Below are positions 1 to 9,111 of a stretch of 64,000 nt of DNA, one piece after another; the stretch's first letter is position 1; every line of letters starts with the position of its first letter. The DNA is from Streptomyces lienomycini (lineage in GTDB: Bacteria; Actinomycetota; Actinomycetes; Streptomycetales; Streptomycetaceae): assembly GCF_027947595.1 (NCBI RefSeq), contig NZ_CP116257.1, forward strand, positions 682,001 through 746,000. The letters run 5' to 3'. A model generated the notes under the pieces. That model ran no database searches and had not been told where the DNA came from. It saw only the letters and a list, made by a program, of their open reading frames with translations. The translations under genes and the position numbers were made by a program.

Positions 1-771
1 GACGTTCGACGCGGGGCACACCTCGCACGTCACCTGCCGGTCCGCCAGCCGCTTCAGCAGCCGCGGATCCTCCGCCGCCCGTACGCCGTGCCCGATCCGG
101 TCCGCCTCCAGGTCGTCCAGGCAGTCACGCACCGACGCGGGGCCGGTCAGCTCACCCCCGTGCGGCGCGGACAGCAGCCCCCCGTCCCGCGCGATCGCGA
201 ACGCCCGGTCGAAGTCCCGCGCCATCCCGCGCCGTTCGTCGTTGGACAGCCCGAAGCCGACCACGCCCCGCTCCGCGTACCGCACCGCCAGCCGCGCCAG
301 CGTCCGCGCGTCCAGCGGGTGCTTCATCCGGTTCGCGGCCACCAGCACCCGCATCCCGATCCCGGTGTCCCGCACGGTCGTCTCCACCGCGTCCAGGATG
401 ATCTCCAGCGCCGGGATCAGCCCGCCCAGCCGCGGTGCGTACGACGTCGGGTCGACCTGGATCTCCAGCCACCCCGACCCGTCCTTCAGGTCCTCCTCCG
501 CGGCCTCGCGCACCAGCCGCTGGATGTCCTCCGGCTCCTGGAGGCACGACCGCGCCGCGTCGTACAGCCGCTGGAAGCGGAACCAGCCCCGCTCGTCCGT
601 CGCCCGCAGCTTCGGCGACTCGCCGCGGCCCAGCGCCTCGGTCAGCGTCTCGGGCAGCCGGACGCCGTGCTTGTCGGCCAGTTCCAGCAGGGTGGTGGGC
701 CGCATCGACCCGGTGAAGTGCAGGTGGAGATGGGCCTTGGGCAGTTCAGAGACATCACGTACACGCTCCAT
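1..771 (-). CDS. adenosine deaminase family protein (C-terminus beyond window edge)
   Basis: Metal-dependent amidohydrolase that would deaminate adenosine or a related purine nucleoside in the cytoplasm. The reading frame is open from the ATG at 771 to the window edge (257 codons). Near the N-terminus is the metal-binding HLHLH motif followed by FTGSMRP (family norm HxH...GS.RP). Further on are the APHGGE segment, the RIGHG motif and CEVCPASNV, which corresponds to the ADA CP.SN region. The gene runs out before the terminal Asp motifs, so it is partial only because of the window. It reads in the same direction as the aminotransferase upstream but is separated from it by a terminator. Exact substrate (adenosine, adenine or aminofutalosine) cannot be decided here. 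Confidence 0.85.
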   Translation of the reverse strand, partial: MERVRDVSELPKAHLHLHFTGSMRPTTLLELADKHGVRLPETLTEALGRGESPKLRATDERGWFRFQRLYDAARSCLQEPEDIQRLVREAAEEDLKDGSGWLEIQVDPTSYAPRLGGLIPALEIILDAVETTVRDTGIGMRVLVAANRMKHPLDARTLARLAVRYAERGVVGFGLSNDERRGMARDFDRAFAIARDGGLLSAPHGGELTGPASVRDCLDDLEADRIGHGVRAAEDPRLLKRLADRQVTCEVCPASNV

Positions 772-845
772 CTGGTGATCCTGCCGCACGACACGCCCGG
801 CCGGACAGCACTTTCCCCGTACGTGGTCTTGCTCGCACAAAGAAA

Positions 846-881
846 CAGGGGCCGCACCCCGATGCCGAGGTGCGGCCCCTG
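846..881 (-). terminator. terminator after the aspartate aminotransferase gene
   Basis: A perfect 13-bp stem (846-858 with 869-881) with a 10-nt loop lies 16 nt beyond the aminotransferase stop codon. On the minus strand it is followed by a short T-rich run (TTTCTTTG). Confidence 0.8.
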
Positions 882-896
882 CCGGGAAGGAGGCGG

Positions 897-2123
897 TCAG
901 TCCTTCGCCTCCGCCAGCAGCTTCTGGATCCGGCTCACGCCCTCGACGAGGTCCTCGTCACCGAGCGCGTACGACAGCCGCAGGTACCCGGGCGTGCCGA
1001 ACGCCTCACCCGGCACCACCGCGACCTCGGCCTCCTCCAGGATCAGCGCGGCCAGCTCCACCGAGTCCTGCGGACGCTTCCCGCGGATCTCCTTGCCCAG
1101 CAGCGCCTTCACCGACGGGTAGGCGTAGAACGCGCCCTCGGGCTCCGGGCACAGCACGCCGTCGATCTCGTTGAGCATCCGCACGATCGTCCGGCGGCGC
1201 CGGTCGAAGGCCTCCCGCATGGTCGCCACGGCGTCCAGGTCGCCGGAGACCGCGGCCAGCGCCGCCGCCTGGGACACGTTGGACACGTTGGACGTGGCGT
1301 GCGACTGGAGGTTCGTCGCGGCCTTGACGACGTCCTTCGGGCCGATGACCCACCCGACCCGCCAGCCGGTCATCGCGTACGTCTTCGCGACGCCGTTGAC
1401 CACGATGCACTTGTCGCGCAGCTCCGGCAGCAGCGCCGGCAGGGACACGGAGACCGCGTCGCCGTAGACGAGGTGCTCGTAGATCTCGTCGGTCAGCACC
1501 CACAGGCCGTGCTCGGCGGCCCACTGGCCGATCGCCTCGGTCTCGGCCTCGCCGTACACGGCGCCCGTCGGGTTCGACGGCGACACGAAGAGGACGACCT
1601 TGGTCTTCTCCGTGCGCGCGGCCTCCAGCTGCTCCACCGTCACCCGGTAGCCGGTCGTCTCGTCGGCGACGACGTCGACGGGCACACCGCCGGCCAGCCG
1701 GATCGACTCGGGGTACGTCGTCCAGTACGGCGCCGGGACGATGACCTCGTCGCCCGGGTCGAGGATCGCGGCGAACGCCTCGTAGATGGCCTGCTTGCCG
1801 CCGTTGGTGACGAGGATCTGCGACGGGTCGACCTCGTAGCCGGAGTCGCGCAGCGTCTTCGCGGCGATGGCGGCCTTCAGCTCGGGCAGCCCGCCGGCCG
1901 GCGTGTAGCGGTGGAACTTCGGGTTCTTGCACGCCTCGACGGCGGCCTCGACGATGTAGTCCGGCGTCGGGAAGTCGGGCTCACCCGCGCCGAAGCCGAT
2001 CACGGGACGTCCGGCGGCCTTGAGGGCCTTGGCCTTGGCATCCACGGCGAGGGTCGCGGACTCGGAGATCGCGCCGACTCGGGCGGAGACCCGGCGCTCG
2101 GTGGGAGGGGTTGCAGCGCTCAT
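897..2123 (-). CDS. aspC: aspartate aminotransferase (class I/II PLP-dependent)
   Basis: PLP-dependent transaminase interconverting aspartate/oxaloacetate and glutamate/2-oxoglutarate. 408 aa, normal for the family. Visible motifs: substrate-loop [12 protein letters not shown], cofactor region [19 protein letters not shown] (cofactor-binding Asn), [12 protein letters not shown] (Asp for PLP N1 and Tyr), and [14 protein letters not shown] with the Schiff-base lysine followed by the phosphate-binding Arg. The ATG at 2123 ([11 protein letters not shown]) was chosen because homology begins right after it; an in-frame ATG at 2132 is an alternative. Divergent from the tRNA-Trp/secE unit. Confidence 0.93.
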   Translation of the reverse strand: MSAATPPTERRVSARVGAISESATLAVDAKAKALKAAGRPVIGFGAGEPDFPTPDYIVEAAVEACKNPKFHRYTPAGGLPELKAAIAAKTLRDSGYEVDPSQILVTNGGKQAIYEAFAAILDPGDEVIVPAPYWTTYPESIRLAGGVPVDVVADETTGYRVTVEQLEAARTEKTKVVLFVSPSNPTGAVYGEAETEAIGQWAAEHGLWVLTDEIYEHLVYGDAVSVSLPALLPELRDKCIVVNGVAKTYAMTGWRVGWVIGPKDVVKAATNLQSHATSNVSNVSQAAALAAVSGDLDAVATMREAFDRRRRTIVRMLNEIDGVLCPEPEGAFYAYPSVKALLGKEIRGKRPQDSVELAALILEEAEVAVVPGEAFGTPGYLRLSYALGDEDLVEGVSRIQKLLAEAKD

Positions 2124-2331
2124 GACCCCCATCGTTCCAGACCGGAAACTTCCCCGGCACACGGGTTTCACGGACTGAACACCACCGGCACCGGACCGGG
2201 CGGAGCCCTGAACATCAGTCCGGACGTGCTTTCTGTTCGACGCCCGGCCCATGAGCACGTACACTCTCACCTCGTTGGCCTTCAGCGGCCCGCGATCATC
2301 CGGTGCACACCAAGCACCCGGGCGGATGCGG

Positions 2332-2337
2332 TACGTT
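2332..2337 (+). promoter_or_regulatory. candidate -10 element for tRNA-Trp/secE
   Basis: TACGTT, fitting the TAnnnT pattern of Streptomyces vegetative promoters, ends 13 nt before the mature tRNA 5' end. No convincing -35 is visible at the usual spacing, so this is tentative. Confidence 0.35.
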
Positions 2338-2350
2338 GGGGAACACACAA

Positions 2351-2423
2351 AGGGTCGTAGCTCAATTGGTAGAGCACTGGTCTCCAAAACCAGCGGTTGG
2401 GGGTTCAAGTCCCTCCGGCCCTG
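2351..2423 (+). tRNA. trnW: tRNA-Trp (CCA anticodon)
   Basis: 73-nt cloverleaf. The acceptor stem AGGGTCG pairs with CGGCCCT (one G-U), followed by discriminator G. The anticodon stem is CTGGT/ACCAG around a 7-nt loop with CCA at 2384-2386. The T arm contains GTTCAAGTC. The CCA tail is not encoded. It lies directly upstream of secE, a tRNA-Trp/secE/nusG arrangement known in actinobacteria. Confidence 0.97.
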
Positions 2424-2531
2424 CTACACACACCTTCGCCAGGATGTGTGCGCATGTACGTACAGCAATGCACCGCCGTGCGGCTCCAACCGGGCGCGGC
2501 ACGGCCACGACCCGGAATCAGGTGAGGACGA

Positions 2532-2819
2532 GTGACGGACGCCGTGGGCTCCATCGACATGCCTGATGCCCAGGACGAGGCGCCGGACTCCAGCAAGAAG
2601 TCCCGCAAGGGCGGCAAGCGAGGCAAGAAGGGCCCGCTGAAGCGGCTCGCCCTCTTCTACCGCCAGATCGTCGCGGAACTGCGCAAGGTTGTCTGGCCGA
2701 GTCGTAACCAGCTGACGACGTACACCACCGTGGTGATCATCTTCGTGGTCATCATGATCGGCCTGGTGACTCTGATTGACTATGGCTTCTCTCACGCCGC
2801 CAAGTACGTCTTCGGCTGA
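2532..2819 (+). CDS. secE: preprotein translocase subunit SecE
   Basis: Small essential subunit of the SecYEG channel that clamps SecY in the plasma membrane. 95 aa with a GTG start (2532). Residues 1-40 are hydrophilic and Lys-rich. They are followed by the conserved amphipathic helix [20 protein letters not shown] and one C-terminal membrane segment ([22 protein letters not shown]). The single-membrane-segment form is usual outside enterobacteria. It lies 108 nt after tRNA-Trp and 80 nt before nusG. Confidence 0.96.
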   Translation: MTDAVGSIDMPDAQDEAPDSSKKSRKGGKRGKKGPLKRLALFYRQIVAELRKVVWPSRNQLTTYTTVVIIFVVIMIGLVTLIDYGFSHAAKYVFG

Positions 2820-2829
2820 GTCGAGAGCG

Positions 2830-2858
2830 AAGGGCGCCGAGGTACCCGGCGCCCCTTT
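2830..2858 (+). terminator. secE-nusG intergenic hairpin (partial terminator or attenuator)
   Basis: GGGCGCCG (2832-2839) pairs with CGGCGCCC (2847-2854), followed by CTTTC. It lies 12 nt after the secE stop. The short T-run and the nearby nusG start suggest attenuation or RNA processing rather than full termination. Confidence 0.5.
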
Positions 2859-2899
2859 CGCGTGTTCCACCCCTATGTATCCAGGAAGAAGCAGCCACA

Positions 2900-3766
2900 G
2901 TGTCTGACCCGAACGTGAACGACGCCATCGAGCCGGTCGAGTCCGTCGAGGACGAGCCCGGCACCCTCGAGGGCGCCGACAACGAGGACACCGAGGCCTC
3001 CGCCGAGGCCGAGGCTGCCGACGACACCGTCGTCGAGGAAGCGGAAGCCGACTCGGACGAGACCGCCGACGCCGACGAGACCGCCGAGGCGGCCGACGCG
3101 GACGCCGACGAGGCAGGGACCGAGGAGCCCGCGGCCGAGGAGCCCGACCTCGACCCGATCGAGAAGCTCCGCCAGGAACTGCGCGTCCTCCCCGGCGAGT
3201 GGTACGTCATCCACACCTACGCCGGTTACGAGAACCGCGTGAAGACCAACCTCGAGCAGCGCGCCGTCTCGCTCAACGTCGAGGACTACATCTTCCAGGC
3301 CGAGGTGCCGCAGGAAGAGGTCGTCCAGATCAAGAACGGCGACCGCAAGACGATCCGCCAGAACAAGCTCCCCGGCTACGTCCTGGTCCGCATGGACCTG
3401 ACCAACGAGTCCTGGGGTGTCGTCCGCAACACCCCCGGCGTCACCGGCTTCGTCGGCAACGCCTACGACCCGTACCCGCTGACGCTGGACGAGATCGTCA
3501 AGATGCTCGCCCCGGAGGCTGAGGAGAAGGCCGCCCGCGAGGCCGCCGAGGCCGAGGGCAAGCCGGCGCCGCAGCGCAAGGTCGAGGTCCAGGTCCTGGA
3601 CTTCGAGGTCGGCGACTCGGTCACCGTCACCGACGGTCCGTTCGCGACGCTGCAGGCCACGATCAACGAGATCAACGCCGACTCGAAGAAGGTCAAGGGC
3701 CTCGTCGAGATCTTCGGCCGCGAGACCCCGGTCGAGCTGAGCTTCGACCAGATCCAGAAGAACTAG
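2900..3766 (+). CDS. nusG: transcription termination/antitermination factor NusG
   Basis: Binds the RNA polymerase clamp and links it to Rho or the ribosome. 288 aa with a GTG start after AGGAAG. The first ~80-90 residues are a very acidic Glu/Asp/Ala extension, roughly 100 residues longer than E. coli NusG and typical of Streptomyces. The NGN domain follows ([16 protein letters not shown], then [11 protein letters not shown] and [10 protein letters not shown]). The KOW domain is at the C-terminus ([17 protein letters not shown] ... [14 protein letters not shown]). A strong terminator ends the unit. Confidence 0.97.
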   Translation: MSDPNVNDAIEPVESVEDEPGTLEGADNEDTEASAEAEAADDTVVEEAEADSDETADADETAEAADADADEAGTEEPAAEEPDLDPIEKLRQELRVLPGEWYVIHTYAGYENRVKTNLEQRAVSLNVEDYIFQAEVPQEEVVQIKNGDRKTIRQNKLPGYVLVRMDLTNESWGVVRNTPGVTGFVGNAYDPYPLTLDEIVKMLAPEAEEKAAREAAEAEGKPAPQRKVEVQVLDFEVGDSVTVTDGPFATLQATINEINADSKKVKGLVEIFGRETPVELSFDQIQKN

Positions 3767-3786
3767 CTCTTCTCGGACGTACGCTT

Positions 3787-3837
3787 CCGCGCAGGTCAGG
3801 TGGGACCCTCGGGGACTGCCTGACCTGCGCGGTTTTT
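3787..3837 (+). terminator. rho-independent terminator after nusG
   Basis: A 14-bp perfect stem (3787-3800 with 3819-3832) is followed directly by TTTTT. It has the best U-tract in the window. Confidence 0.93.
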
Positions 3838-3863
3838 GGCCGCGCATCCATACCCGTTATCGT
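3835..3863 (+). promoter_or_regulatory. candidate promoter for rplK-rplA
   Basis: TTTGGC (3835-3840), a 17-nt spacer, then TATCGT (3858-3863), just after the nusG terminator and about 70 nt upstream of rplK. The match to a vegetative promoter is moderate. Confidence 0.4.
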
Positions 3864-3934
3864 TGTGCGGTATGCCTGTGTCCGGGTAGCTCCCGAACGC
3901 GGGCAGGACCCGAATCGAAAGGACCCGGAGAGCT

Positions 3935-4369
3935 ATGCCTCCCAAGAAGAAGAAGGTCACGGGGCTCATCAAGCTCCAGATCCAGGCTGGTGCCGCGAAC
4001 CCGGCCCCGCCGGTCGGCCCCGCGCTGGGTCAGCACGGCGTCAACATCATGGAGTTCTGCAAGGCCTACAACGCCGCGACCGAGTCGCAGCGCGGTTGGG
4101 TCATCCCGGTGGAGATCACGGTCTACGAGGACCGCTCCTTCACCTTCATCACCAAGACGCCGCCGGCCGCCAAGATGATCCTCAAGGCCGCGGGCGTGGA
4201 GAAGGGCTCCGGCGAGCCGCACAAGACCAAGGTCGCGAAGATCACGCGTGACCAGGTCCGTGAGATCGCCACCACCAAGATGCCCGACCTCAACGCCAAC
4301 GACCTGGACCAGGCGGAGAAGATCATCGCCGGTACCGCTCGTTCCATGGGCGTCACGGTCGAGGGCTGA
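3935..4369 (+). CDS. rplK: 50S ribosomal protein L11
   Basis: Binds the GTPase-associated region of 23S rRNA. It is needed for factor-dependent GTP hydrolysis and for RelA activation, and is the thiostrepton contact protein. 144 aa, full length. The Pro-rich N-terminal domain shows [20 protein letters not shown]; the C-terminal RNA-binding domain ends in [20 protein letters not shown]. The ATG is preceded by a GGAGAG Shine-Dalgarno. It is the first gene of a two-gene unit with rplA. Confidence 0.97.
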
Positions 4370-4450
4370 CCTCCACCCCCGTAAGCACAGCAGTAGTGGC
4401 GGGGCCTGCTCGGCCCTAACCACGACTCCTCAGAAGCCACAGGAGCAGTA

Positions 4451-5176
4451 GTGAGCAAGCGCAGCAAGTCTCTCCGCGCTGCGGACGCCAAGATCGACCG
4501 GGACAAGCAGTACGCCCCGCTCGAGGCCGTCCGTCTCGCCAAGGAGACCTCCACGTCCAAGTTCGACGGCACCGTCGAGGTCGCCTTCCGCCTGGGTGTC
4601 GACCCGCGCAAGGCCGACCAGATGGTCCGTGGCACCGTGAACCTCCCGCACGGCACCGGCAAGACCGCCCGGGTCCTGGTCTTCGCGACCGGTGACCGTG
4701 CCGAGGCCGCGCGTGCCGCGGGCGCCGACATCGTCGGCGCCGACGAACTGATCGACGAGGTGTCGAAGGGCCGTCTGGACTTCGACGCCGTCGTCGCCAC
4801 CCCGGACCTCATGGGCAAGGTCGGCCGCCTCGGCCGCGTGCTCGGTCCCCGTGGTCTCATGCCGAACCCCAAGACCGGCACCGTGACCCCGGACGTGACC
4901 AAGGCCGTCACCGAGATCAAGGGCGGCAAGATCGAGTTCCGCGTCGACAAGCACTCGAACCTGCACTTCATCATCGGCAAGACGTCGTTCGACGACACCA
5001 AGCTGGTGGAGAACTACGGTGCGGCGCTGGAGGAGATCCTCCGTCTGAAGCCGTCCGCCGCCAAGGGCCGCTACATCAAGAAGGCCGCCATCAGCACCAC
5101 GATGGGCCCCGGCATTCCGCTCGACTCCAACCGCACCCGCAACCTCCTCGTCGAGGAGGACCCGGCCGCGGTCTGA
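4451..5176 (+). CDS. rplA: 50S ribosomal protein L1
   Basis: Binds helices 76-78 of 23S rRNA to form the mobile L1 stalk at the E site; in E. coli it also represses its own mRNA. 241 aa with a GTG start (4451) after AGGAG. Conserved segments: [24 protein letters not shown], then [22 protein letters not shown] (the L1 signature) and [11 protein letters not shown]. No obvious L1-site mimic was identified in the rplK leader. Confidence 0.97.
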   Translation: MSKRSKSLRAADAKIDRDKQYAPLEAVRLAKETSTSKFDGTVEVAFRLGVDPRKADQMVRGTVNLPHGTGKTARVLVFATGDRAEAARAAGADIVGADELIDEVSKGRLDFDAVVATPDLMGKVGRLGRVLGPRGLMPNPKTGTVTPDVTKAVTEIKGGKIEFRVDKHSNLHFIIGKTSFDDTKLVENYGAALEEILRLKPSAAKGRYIKKAAISTTMGPGIPLDSNRTRNLLVEEDPAAV

Positions 5177-5200
5177 GCGAGCAGCTCGCCCCACCGGTTC

Positions 5201-5243
5201 ACGGGCCCCGCACCTTTCGAGGTGCGGGGCCCGTCCCTTTTGG
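5201..5243 (+). terminator. rho-independent terminator after rplA
   Basis: A 14-bp perfect stem (5201-5214 with 5221-5234) with the 6-nt loop TTTCGA, followed by CCCTTTT. Confidence 0.92.
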
Positions 5244-5336
5244 CCCGTCCCCTTTTCCGGCCCCCTGGGTTAGCGTGCGGGCAGCGGCCCCGCGCACGGA
5301 GCCGCAGGGGCCGTACGGGGCGCAAGGGGTGGGCGG

Positions 5337-6200
5337 ATGACGGGCACGAGGGCACGCCGTACGGTCGTCTCGATCGCGGTGTCGGCCGCGCTGGCCTGCC
5401 TCACCGCCTGCACCGCCGCCGGGGAACCCGCCGAAGCCGCCGGATCCACCGCCGCGTCCGCGTCCTCCTCCGCCTCCGCCCCGCCGGACCCGGCGACGCC
5501 GTCCGCCGGCGGCCCGGCCCTCAGCGGCCCCTCGGGCGACTCCCTGCGCGCCGTCGAGCAGGCCACCGGTCGGGCGGGTTCCGCGCGGGTGGAGTCCACC
5601 ACCGTGATGGGCCGCGAACTGTCCCTGGAGGCCACCGGCGCCCTCGGCTGGCGCGACGGCCTCACCGGCACCCTGACGATCACCTACACGGGCGGTACGA
5701 CCGCCGAGACCATGCGCCGCCTCGGCACCACGGCGATGGAGGCCCGGTACCTGCCCGACGCCTACTTCGCGAAGATGGGCGACGCGTTCGCCGACCGGGT
5801 GGGCGGCCGGCACTGGATCAAGTACGTCTACGCCGACCTGGAGGACCTCGACGGCGCGGGCGCCGGGTTCGCCGACCAGATGCGCAACACCACACCCCAC
5901 CAGGCGGTGAAGCAACTGCTGACGGCCCGCAACGTGCGCGAGGTGGGCGAGGAGACGACGCGCGGGCGGCGCACGACGCACTGGTCCGGCACCGTGGGCG
6001 GCAGTACCGCGCAGACTGTCGACATCTGGGTCGACGACCGGAACCTGCTGGTCAAGAAGGTCGAGCGGGGGCGGACGAAGACCGGGGAACTGACCCAGAC
6101 CGCGTACTACAGCGACTACGGCGTCACGGTCGCGGCCGAACGCCCACCCGCCTCGGACACGGCCGACTTCAAGGAACTACTGGCCGCGCAGAGCCGGTGA
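5337..6200 (+). CDS. putative lipoprotein, first of a paralogous pair
   Basis: 287 aa. The N-terminal signal peptide has two Arg near the start, a hydrophobic core and the lipobox LTAC with Cys near residue 24. A Ser/Ala-rich tether follows (~25-65). The globular domain contains SARVESTTVMGRELSLEATGAL and a C-terminal VDIWVDDRNLLVKKVERG stretch, which suggests a LolA/LppX-like half-barrel lipid-binding fold (inference). The ATG follows GGGCGG. It shows the same architecture as the next gene. Position between rplA and rplJ is conserved in Streptomyces as I recall; function unknown. Confidence 0.85.
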   Translation: MTGTRARRTVVSIAVSAALACLTACTAAGEPAEAAGSTAASASSSASAPPDPATPSAGGPALSGPSGDSLRAVEQATGRAGSARVESTTVMGRELSLEATGALGWRDGLTGTLTITYTGGTTAETMRRLGTTAMEARYLPDAYFAKMGDAFADRVGGRHWIKYVYADLEDLDGAGAGFADQMRNTTPHQAVKQLLTARNVREVGEETTRGRRTTHWSGTVGGSTAQTVDIWVDDRNLLVKKVERGRTKTGELTQTAYYSDYGVTVAAERPPASDTADFKELLAAQSR

Positions 6201-6317
6201 GGCACAAAACACAAGATCATTCGAACCGATTCGGATACGCTCGCGTCCTTGCTGTGGACGACCGCTGTGCGTCAGCGGTGCGTCCCCTGTGCTCCTGGAT
6301 CCTGTGGGGGGATACCG

Positions 6318-7166
6318 ATGAAGACTTCCGTACGTGTGCCCGTGGGGGCCGCACTGGCCGCGCTGCTGCTCGCCGGTGGGGCGGTGGGCTGCGGCAAGGA
6401 GGACGGCACGACCGGCTCCCCGGACATGACGCCGGCCGCGGCCGTCGCCAAGGCGGCGAAGAACACGGAGGAGATCAACTCCCTCCACTACCGCATGAAG
6501 GGCAAGGCCCCCGAGGAGGGGCGGGTCGAGGCCGAGGCGGAGATGCAGCTGAAGCCCACCCTCGCGATGAGCATGAAGATGACGGCCCTCGACCAGGGTG
6601 CCGACGCGACCACGGAGATCCGGCTCGTCGACAAGGCCATGTACATCGACGGCGGCCCCGAGGCGGCCAAGGAGATGGACGGCAAGAGCTGGATGAAGTT
6701 CGACCTGTCGGCGATGGGCGCCGGCGACGAGCTGAACCAGCTGGGCGGCGCCTCCCAGGCCGACAAGAACCCGGCGACCGAGTCCACGTTCCTCACCGGC
6801 GCCAAGGACGTCGAGAAGGTCGGCACCGAGACCGTCGACGGCGTGGAGACCACGCACTACAAGGGCACGGTCACCGTCGCCGACCTGGAGAAGACCCTCG
6901 GCGACGAGGACAAGGCCACCCGGGACAAGCGCCAGAAGAGCCTCGAGCAGTACGAGAAGATGGGCCTCGACAAGCTCACGATGGACCTGTGGATCGACGG
7001 CGACGACCAGACCAAGCAGTTCCGCATGCGCGGCGACGCCGACAAGGGGCCGATGGACATGACCATCACCTTCCTCGGCTTCAACGAACCCGTGAAGGTC
7101 ACCGCTCCGCCCGCCGGAGAGACCGTCGACCTGGCCGACATGATGAAGGAGGCCCAGCAGGGCTGA
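6318..7166 (+). CDS. putative lipoprotein, second of a paralogous pair
   Basis: 282 aa. The signal peptide ends in the lipobox AVGC (Cys near residue 25). The body contains repeated short acidic/basic strands, [18 protein letters not shown] and a C-terminal pattern parallel to the preceding gene's VDIWVDDRNLLVKK segment, so the two are probably ancient paralogues with a LppX/LolA-like fold. The ATG at 6318 lies after a G-rich Shine-Dalgarno (GGGGGGAT), and the signal peptide begins there. Probably an outer-membrane-face lipoprotein; function unknown. Confidence 0.85.
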   Translation: MKTSVRVPVGAALAALLLAGGAVGCGKEDGTTGSPDMTPAAAVAKAAKNTEEINSLHYRMKGKAPEEGRVEAEAEMQLKPTLAMSMKMTALDQGADATTEIRLVDKAMYIDGGPEAAKEMDGKSWMKFDLSAMGAGDELNQLGGASQADKNPATESTFLTGAKDVEKVGTETVDGVETTHYKGTVTVADLEKTLGDEDKATRDKRQKSLEQYEKMGLDKLTMDLWIDGDDQTKQFRMRGDADKGPMDMTITFLGFNEPVKVTAPPAGETVDLADMMKEAQQG

Positions 7167-7216
7167 GGCCGCGACACCCGGCCCTTTCGGCCGCTCGGGT
7201 CGCCGCAGGGGCGGAT

Positions 7217-7246
7217 TTGCTTGACACTGCCCCGTTCACGTATTCT
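7217..7246 (+). promoter_or_regulatory. rplJp: candidate promoter for rplJ-rplL
   Basis: TTGCTTGACA (7217-7226) offers two overlapping -35 hexamers. TATTCT (7241-7246) is a good -10; spacing from TTGCTT is 18 nt. It starts a ~240-nt leader before rplJ. Confidence 0.55.
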
Positions 7247-7252
7247 TCCACA

Positions 7253-7440
7253 GAAGCCAAAGACCGCTGGTCGTTGCCGTGTGTTCGCAAGAGGACACGG
7301 TGGCCGAAGGATCCGCTGAACTGCGGACGACCCGCGCAGGTGACTGTGGATGAGCTCCCGGAAGTCCCCGCCCCGTGCGGATGACGATCGGTCGAGCCAC
7401 GCCCCGTGCGCCTGCGCCGGGGCGTTTCGTTTTCCCCAGT
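7253..7440 (+). ncRNA. rplJ leader RNA (L10-type regulatory leader) with attenuator hairpin
   Basis: About 240 nt of structured, non-coding leader precede rplJ. Near its end ACGCCCCG (7399-7406) pairs with CGGGGCGT (7418-7425), followed by TTCGTTTT, which is a plausible intrinsic terminator 60 nt before the gene. In bacteria this leader binds the L10-(L12) complex to regulate its own synthesis (Rfam L10_leader). Assignment here is by position and the terminator; no covariance search was made. Confidence 0.6.
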
Positions 7441-7491
7441 CCTCCTTCGGGTCCGCGCGGTCCGAATCACCCGGAAGGAGGCCGAGGCTCT

Positions 7492-8022
7492 ATGGCGACG
7501 CCCGAAAAGGCTGCCGCGGTTGCCGAGCTGACGGACAAGTTCCGCAGCTCCAACGCCGCCGTGCTGACCGAGTACCGCGGTCTCACCGTGGCACAGCTCA
7601 AGACGCTGCGCCGGTCGCTCGGTGAGAACGCCCAGTACGCCGTGGTGAAGAACACGCTGACCAAGATTGCGGCCAACGAGGCCGGGATCACGCTCGACGA
7701 CCAGCTCTTCGCTGGTCCGACGGCCGTCGCCTTCGTCACCGGTGACCCGGTGGAGTCGGCGAAGGGTCTGCGCGACTTCGCCAAGGACAACCCGAATCTC
7801 GTCATCAAGGGCGGTGTCCTTGACGGCAAGGCGATGTCCGCCGACGAGATCAAGAAGCTTGCGGACCTCGAGTCCCGCGAGGTTCTGCTCTCCAAGCTGG
7901 CGGGTGCCTTCAAGGGCAAGCAGTCCCAGACTGCGCAGCTCTTCCAGGCGCTTCCCTCGAAGCTCGTCCGCACCGTGGACGCGCTCCGTGCCAAGCAGGA
8001 CGAGCAGGGCGGTGCCGAGTAA
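7492..8022 (+). CDS. rplJ: 50S ribosomal protein L10
   Basis: Anchors L7/L12 dimers to the ribosomal stalk. 176 aa. The ATG at 7492 has an excellent AAGGAGG (7475-7481); the frame is open further upstream, but that region belongs to the leader RNA. N-terminal rRNA-binding domain: [52 protein letters not shown]. The C-terminal helix that binds L12 ends in [12 protein letters not shown]. Confidence 0.96.
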   Translation: MATPEKAAAVAELTDKFRSSNAAVLTEYRGLTVAQLKTLRRSLGENAQYAVVKNTLTKIAANEAGITLDDQLFAGPTAVAFVTGDPVESAKGLRDFAKDNPNLVIKGGVLDGKAMSADEIKKLADLESREVLLSKLAGAFKGKQSQTAQLFQALPSKLVRTVDALRAKQDEQGGAE

Positions 8023-8140
8023 CTCGGCTCGCTTTCTGATCCGGGCCGCCTGAGCGCGGCACGGGTCGCAGCGGGCCCGACGTACGCCCGCCACACCCCG
8101 TACATCCGGCACCTGCCGAATTAGTGGAAGGACCGCCATC

Positions 8141-8521
8141 ATGGCGAAGCTCAGCCAGGACGACCTGCTCGCCCAGTTCGAGGAGATGACCCTCATCGAG
8201 CTCTCCGAGTTCGTGAAGGCCTTCGAGGAGAAGTTCGACGTCACGGCCGCCGCCGCCGTCGCCGCCGCCCCGGCCGCCGCTGCCGCTCCGGCCGAGGCCG
8301 CTGCCGAGCAGGACGAGTTCGACGTCATCCTCACCGGTGCCGGCGACAAGAAGATCCAGGTCATCAAGGTCGTGCGCGAGCTGACCTCCCTGGGTCTCAA
8401 GGAGGCCAAGGACCTCGTGGACGGCGCCCCGAAGCCCGTCCTCGAGAAGGTCGCCAAGGACGCCGCCGAGAAGGCCGCCGAGTCCCTCAAGGGCGCCGGC
8501 GCCTCCGTCGAGGTCAAGTAA
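8141..8521 (+). CDS. rplL: 50S ribosomal protein L7/L12
   Basis: Stalk protein that recruits and activates translation GTPases; present as dimers on L10. 126 aa. It has an N-terminal dimerisation helix ([29 protein letters not shown]), an Ala/Pro-rich hinge (~residues 45-60), and a C-terminal globular domain with [25 protein letters not shown] and [22 protein letters not shown] lies upstream. Co-transcribed with rplJ; a hairpin follows. Confidence 0.97.
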   Translation: MAKLSQDDLLAQFEEMTLIELSEFVKAFEEKFDVTAAAAVAAAPAAAAAPAEAAAEQDEFDVILTGAGDKKIQVIKVVRELTSLGLKEAKDLVDGAPKPVLEKVAKDAAEKAAESLKGAGASVEVK

Positions 8522-8568
8522 GACCGCACCGGCACCACGGATCCGGCAGGGTCTGTAACGCCGTAGCA

Positions 8569-8606
8569 CCGAAGAGCGATCATCCATCCGGGTGGTCGCT
8601 CTTCGG
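8569..8606 (+). terminator. rplL-rpoB intergenic hairpin (partial terminator or processing site)
   Basis: A 17-bp stem (8569-8585 with 8590-8606, two or three G-U pairs) and 4-nt loop, with no T-run. It is placed where bacteria usually reduce transcription between stalk protein and polymerase genes; that role is inferred. Confidence 0.65.
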
Positions 8607-8633
8607 CGTATCCGAGGTCCGGCGGCGGCTGCC

Positions 8634-8661
8634 TTGCACGCGTGACGGCGAAGAGTAGGGT
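8634..8661 (+). promoter_or_regulatory. candidate rpoB promoter
   Basis: TTGCAC (8634-8639), 16-nt spacer, TAGGGT (8656-8661). It lies downstream of the intergenic hairpin and would give a ~445-nt leader. Confidence 0.35.
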
Positions 8662-9111
8662 GATCTTCGTCGTGCCGTCTCCGGGGCCCTGAGAGTCGCT
8701 GGAGGCAACCGGTTCGGGCCTAGGGGGGCCTTGACGAACCGCACGCAGCGCGCAATTCTCAGGGCGTCGTCACAAGGATCCGAATCCGAGGCATGGATCG
8801 ACGGCGAAGAGGGCAGTATCTGGGTGCGTTGAGGGCGAGGCCTTGCCGCACAGGTGGTGAGAACAACGAGGAGTGAACACGGTCCCCGAGAACCGCACTG
8901 GACATCAGTGTGCCAAGTGGCTACACTGACCCTTTGCGCTGCCTGTTAGCTGCCCCCTGCCCGTCACCAGGGGTCTGCCCTCGCCCGAGCACTGACGACC
9001 AGAGCACGCCTGACCTGGCTCTTCAGCCACATCAGGCACCCCCTGTCTTCGTGCACGGAATGAGGGGCCGGTACGCGCGTAGTGAGTCCGAGCCCTCGGA
9101 AGGACCCCCTC
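8662..9111 (+). other. long rpoB leader region
   Basis: About 450 nt without a credible gene. Several short GC-rich inverted repeats are present, but I see no known riboswitch and no ORF with a ribosome binding site. Only the candidate promoter at its left edge is marked. Confidence 0.4.

Noticed and set aside
5222..7384. 720-codon open frame covering both lipoproteins in another frame
   Set aside because: Arg/Gly/Pro-rich sequence with no domain; the two lipoprotein genes have signal peptides and ribosome binding sites.
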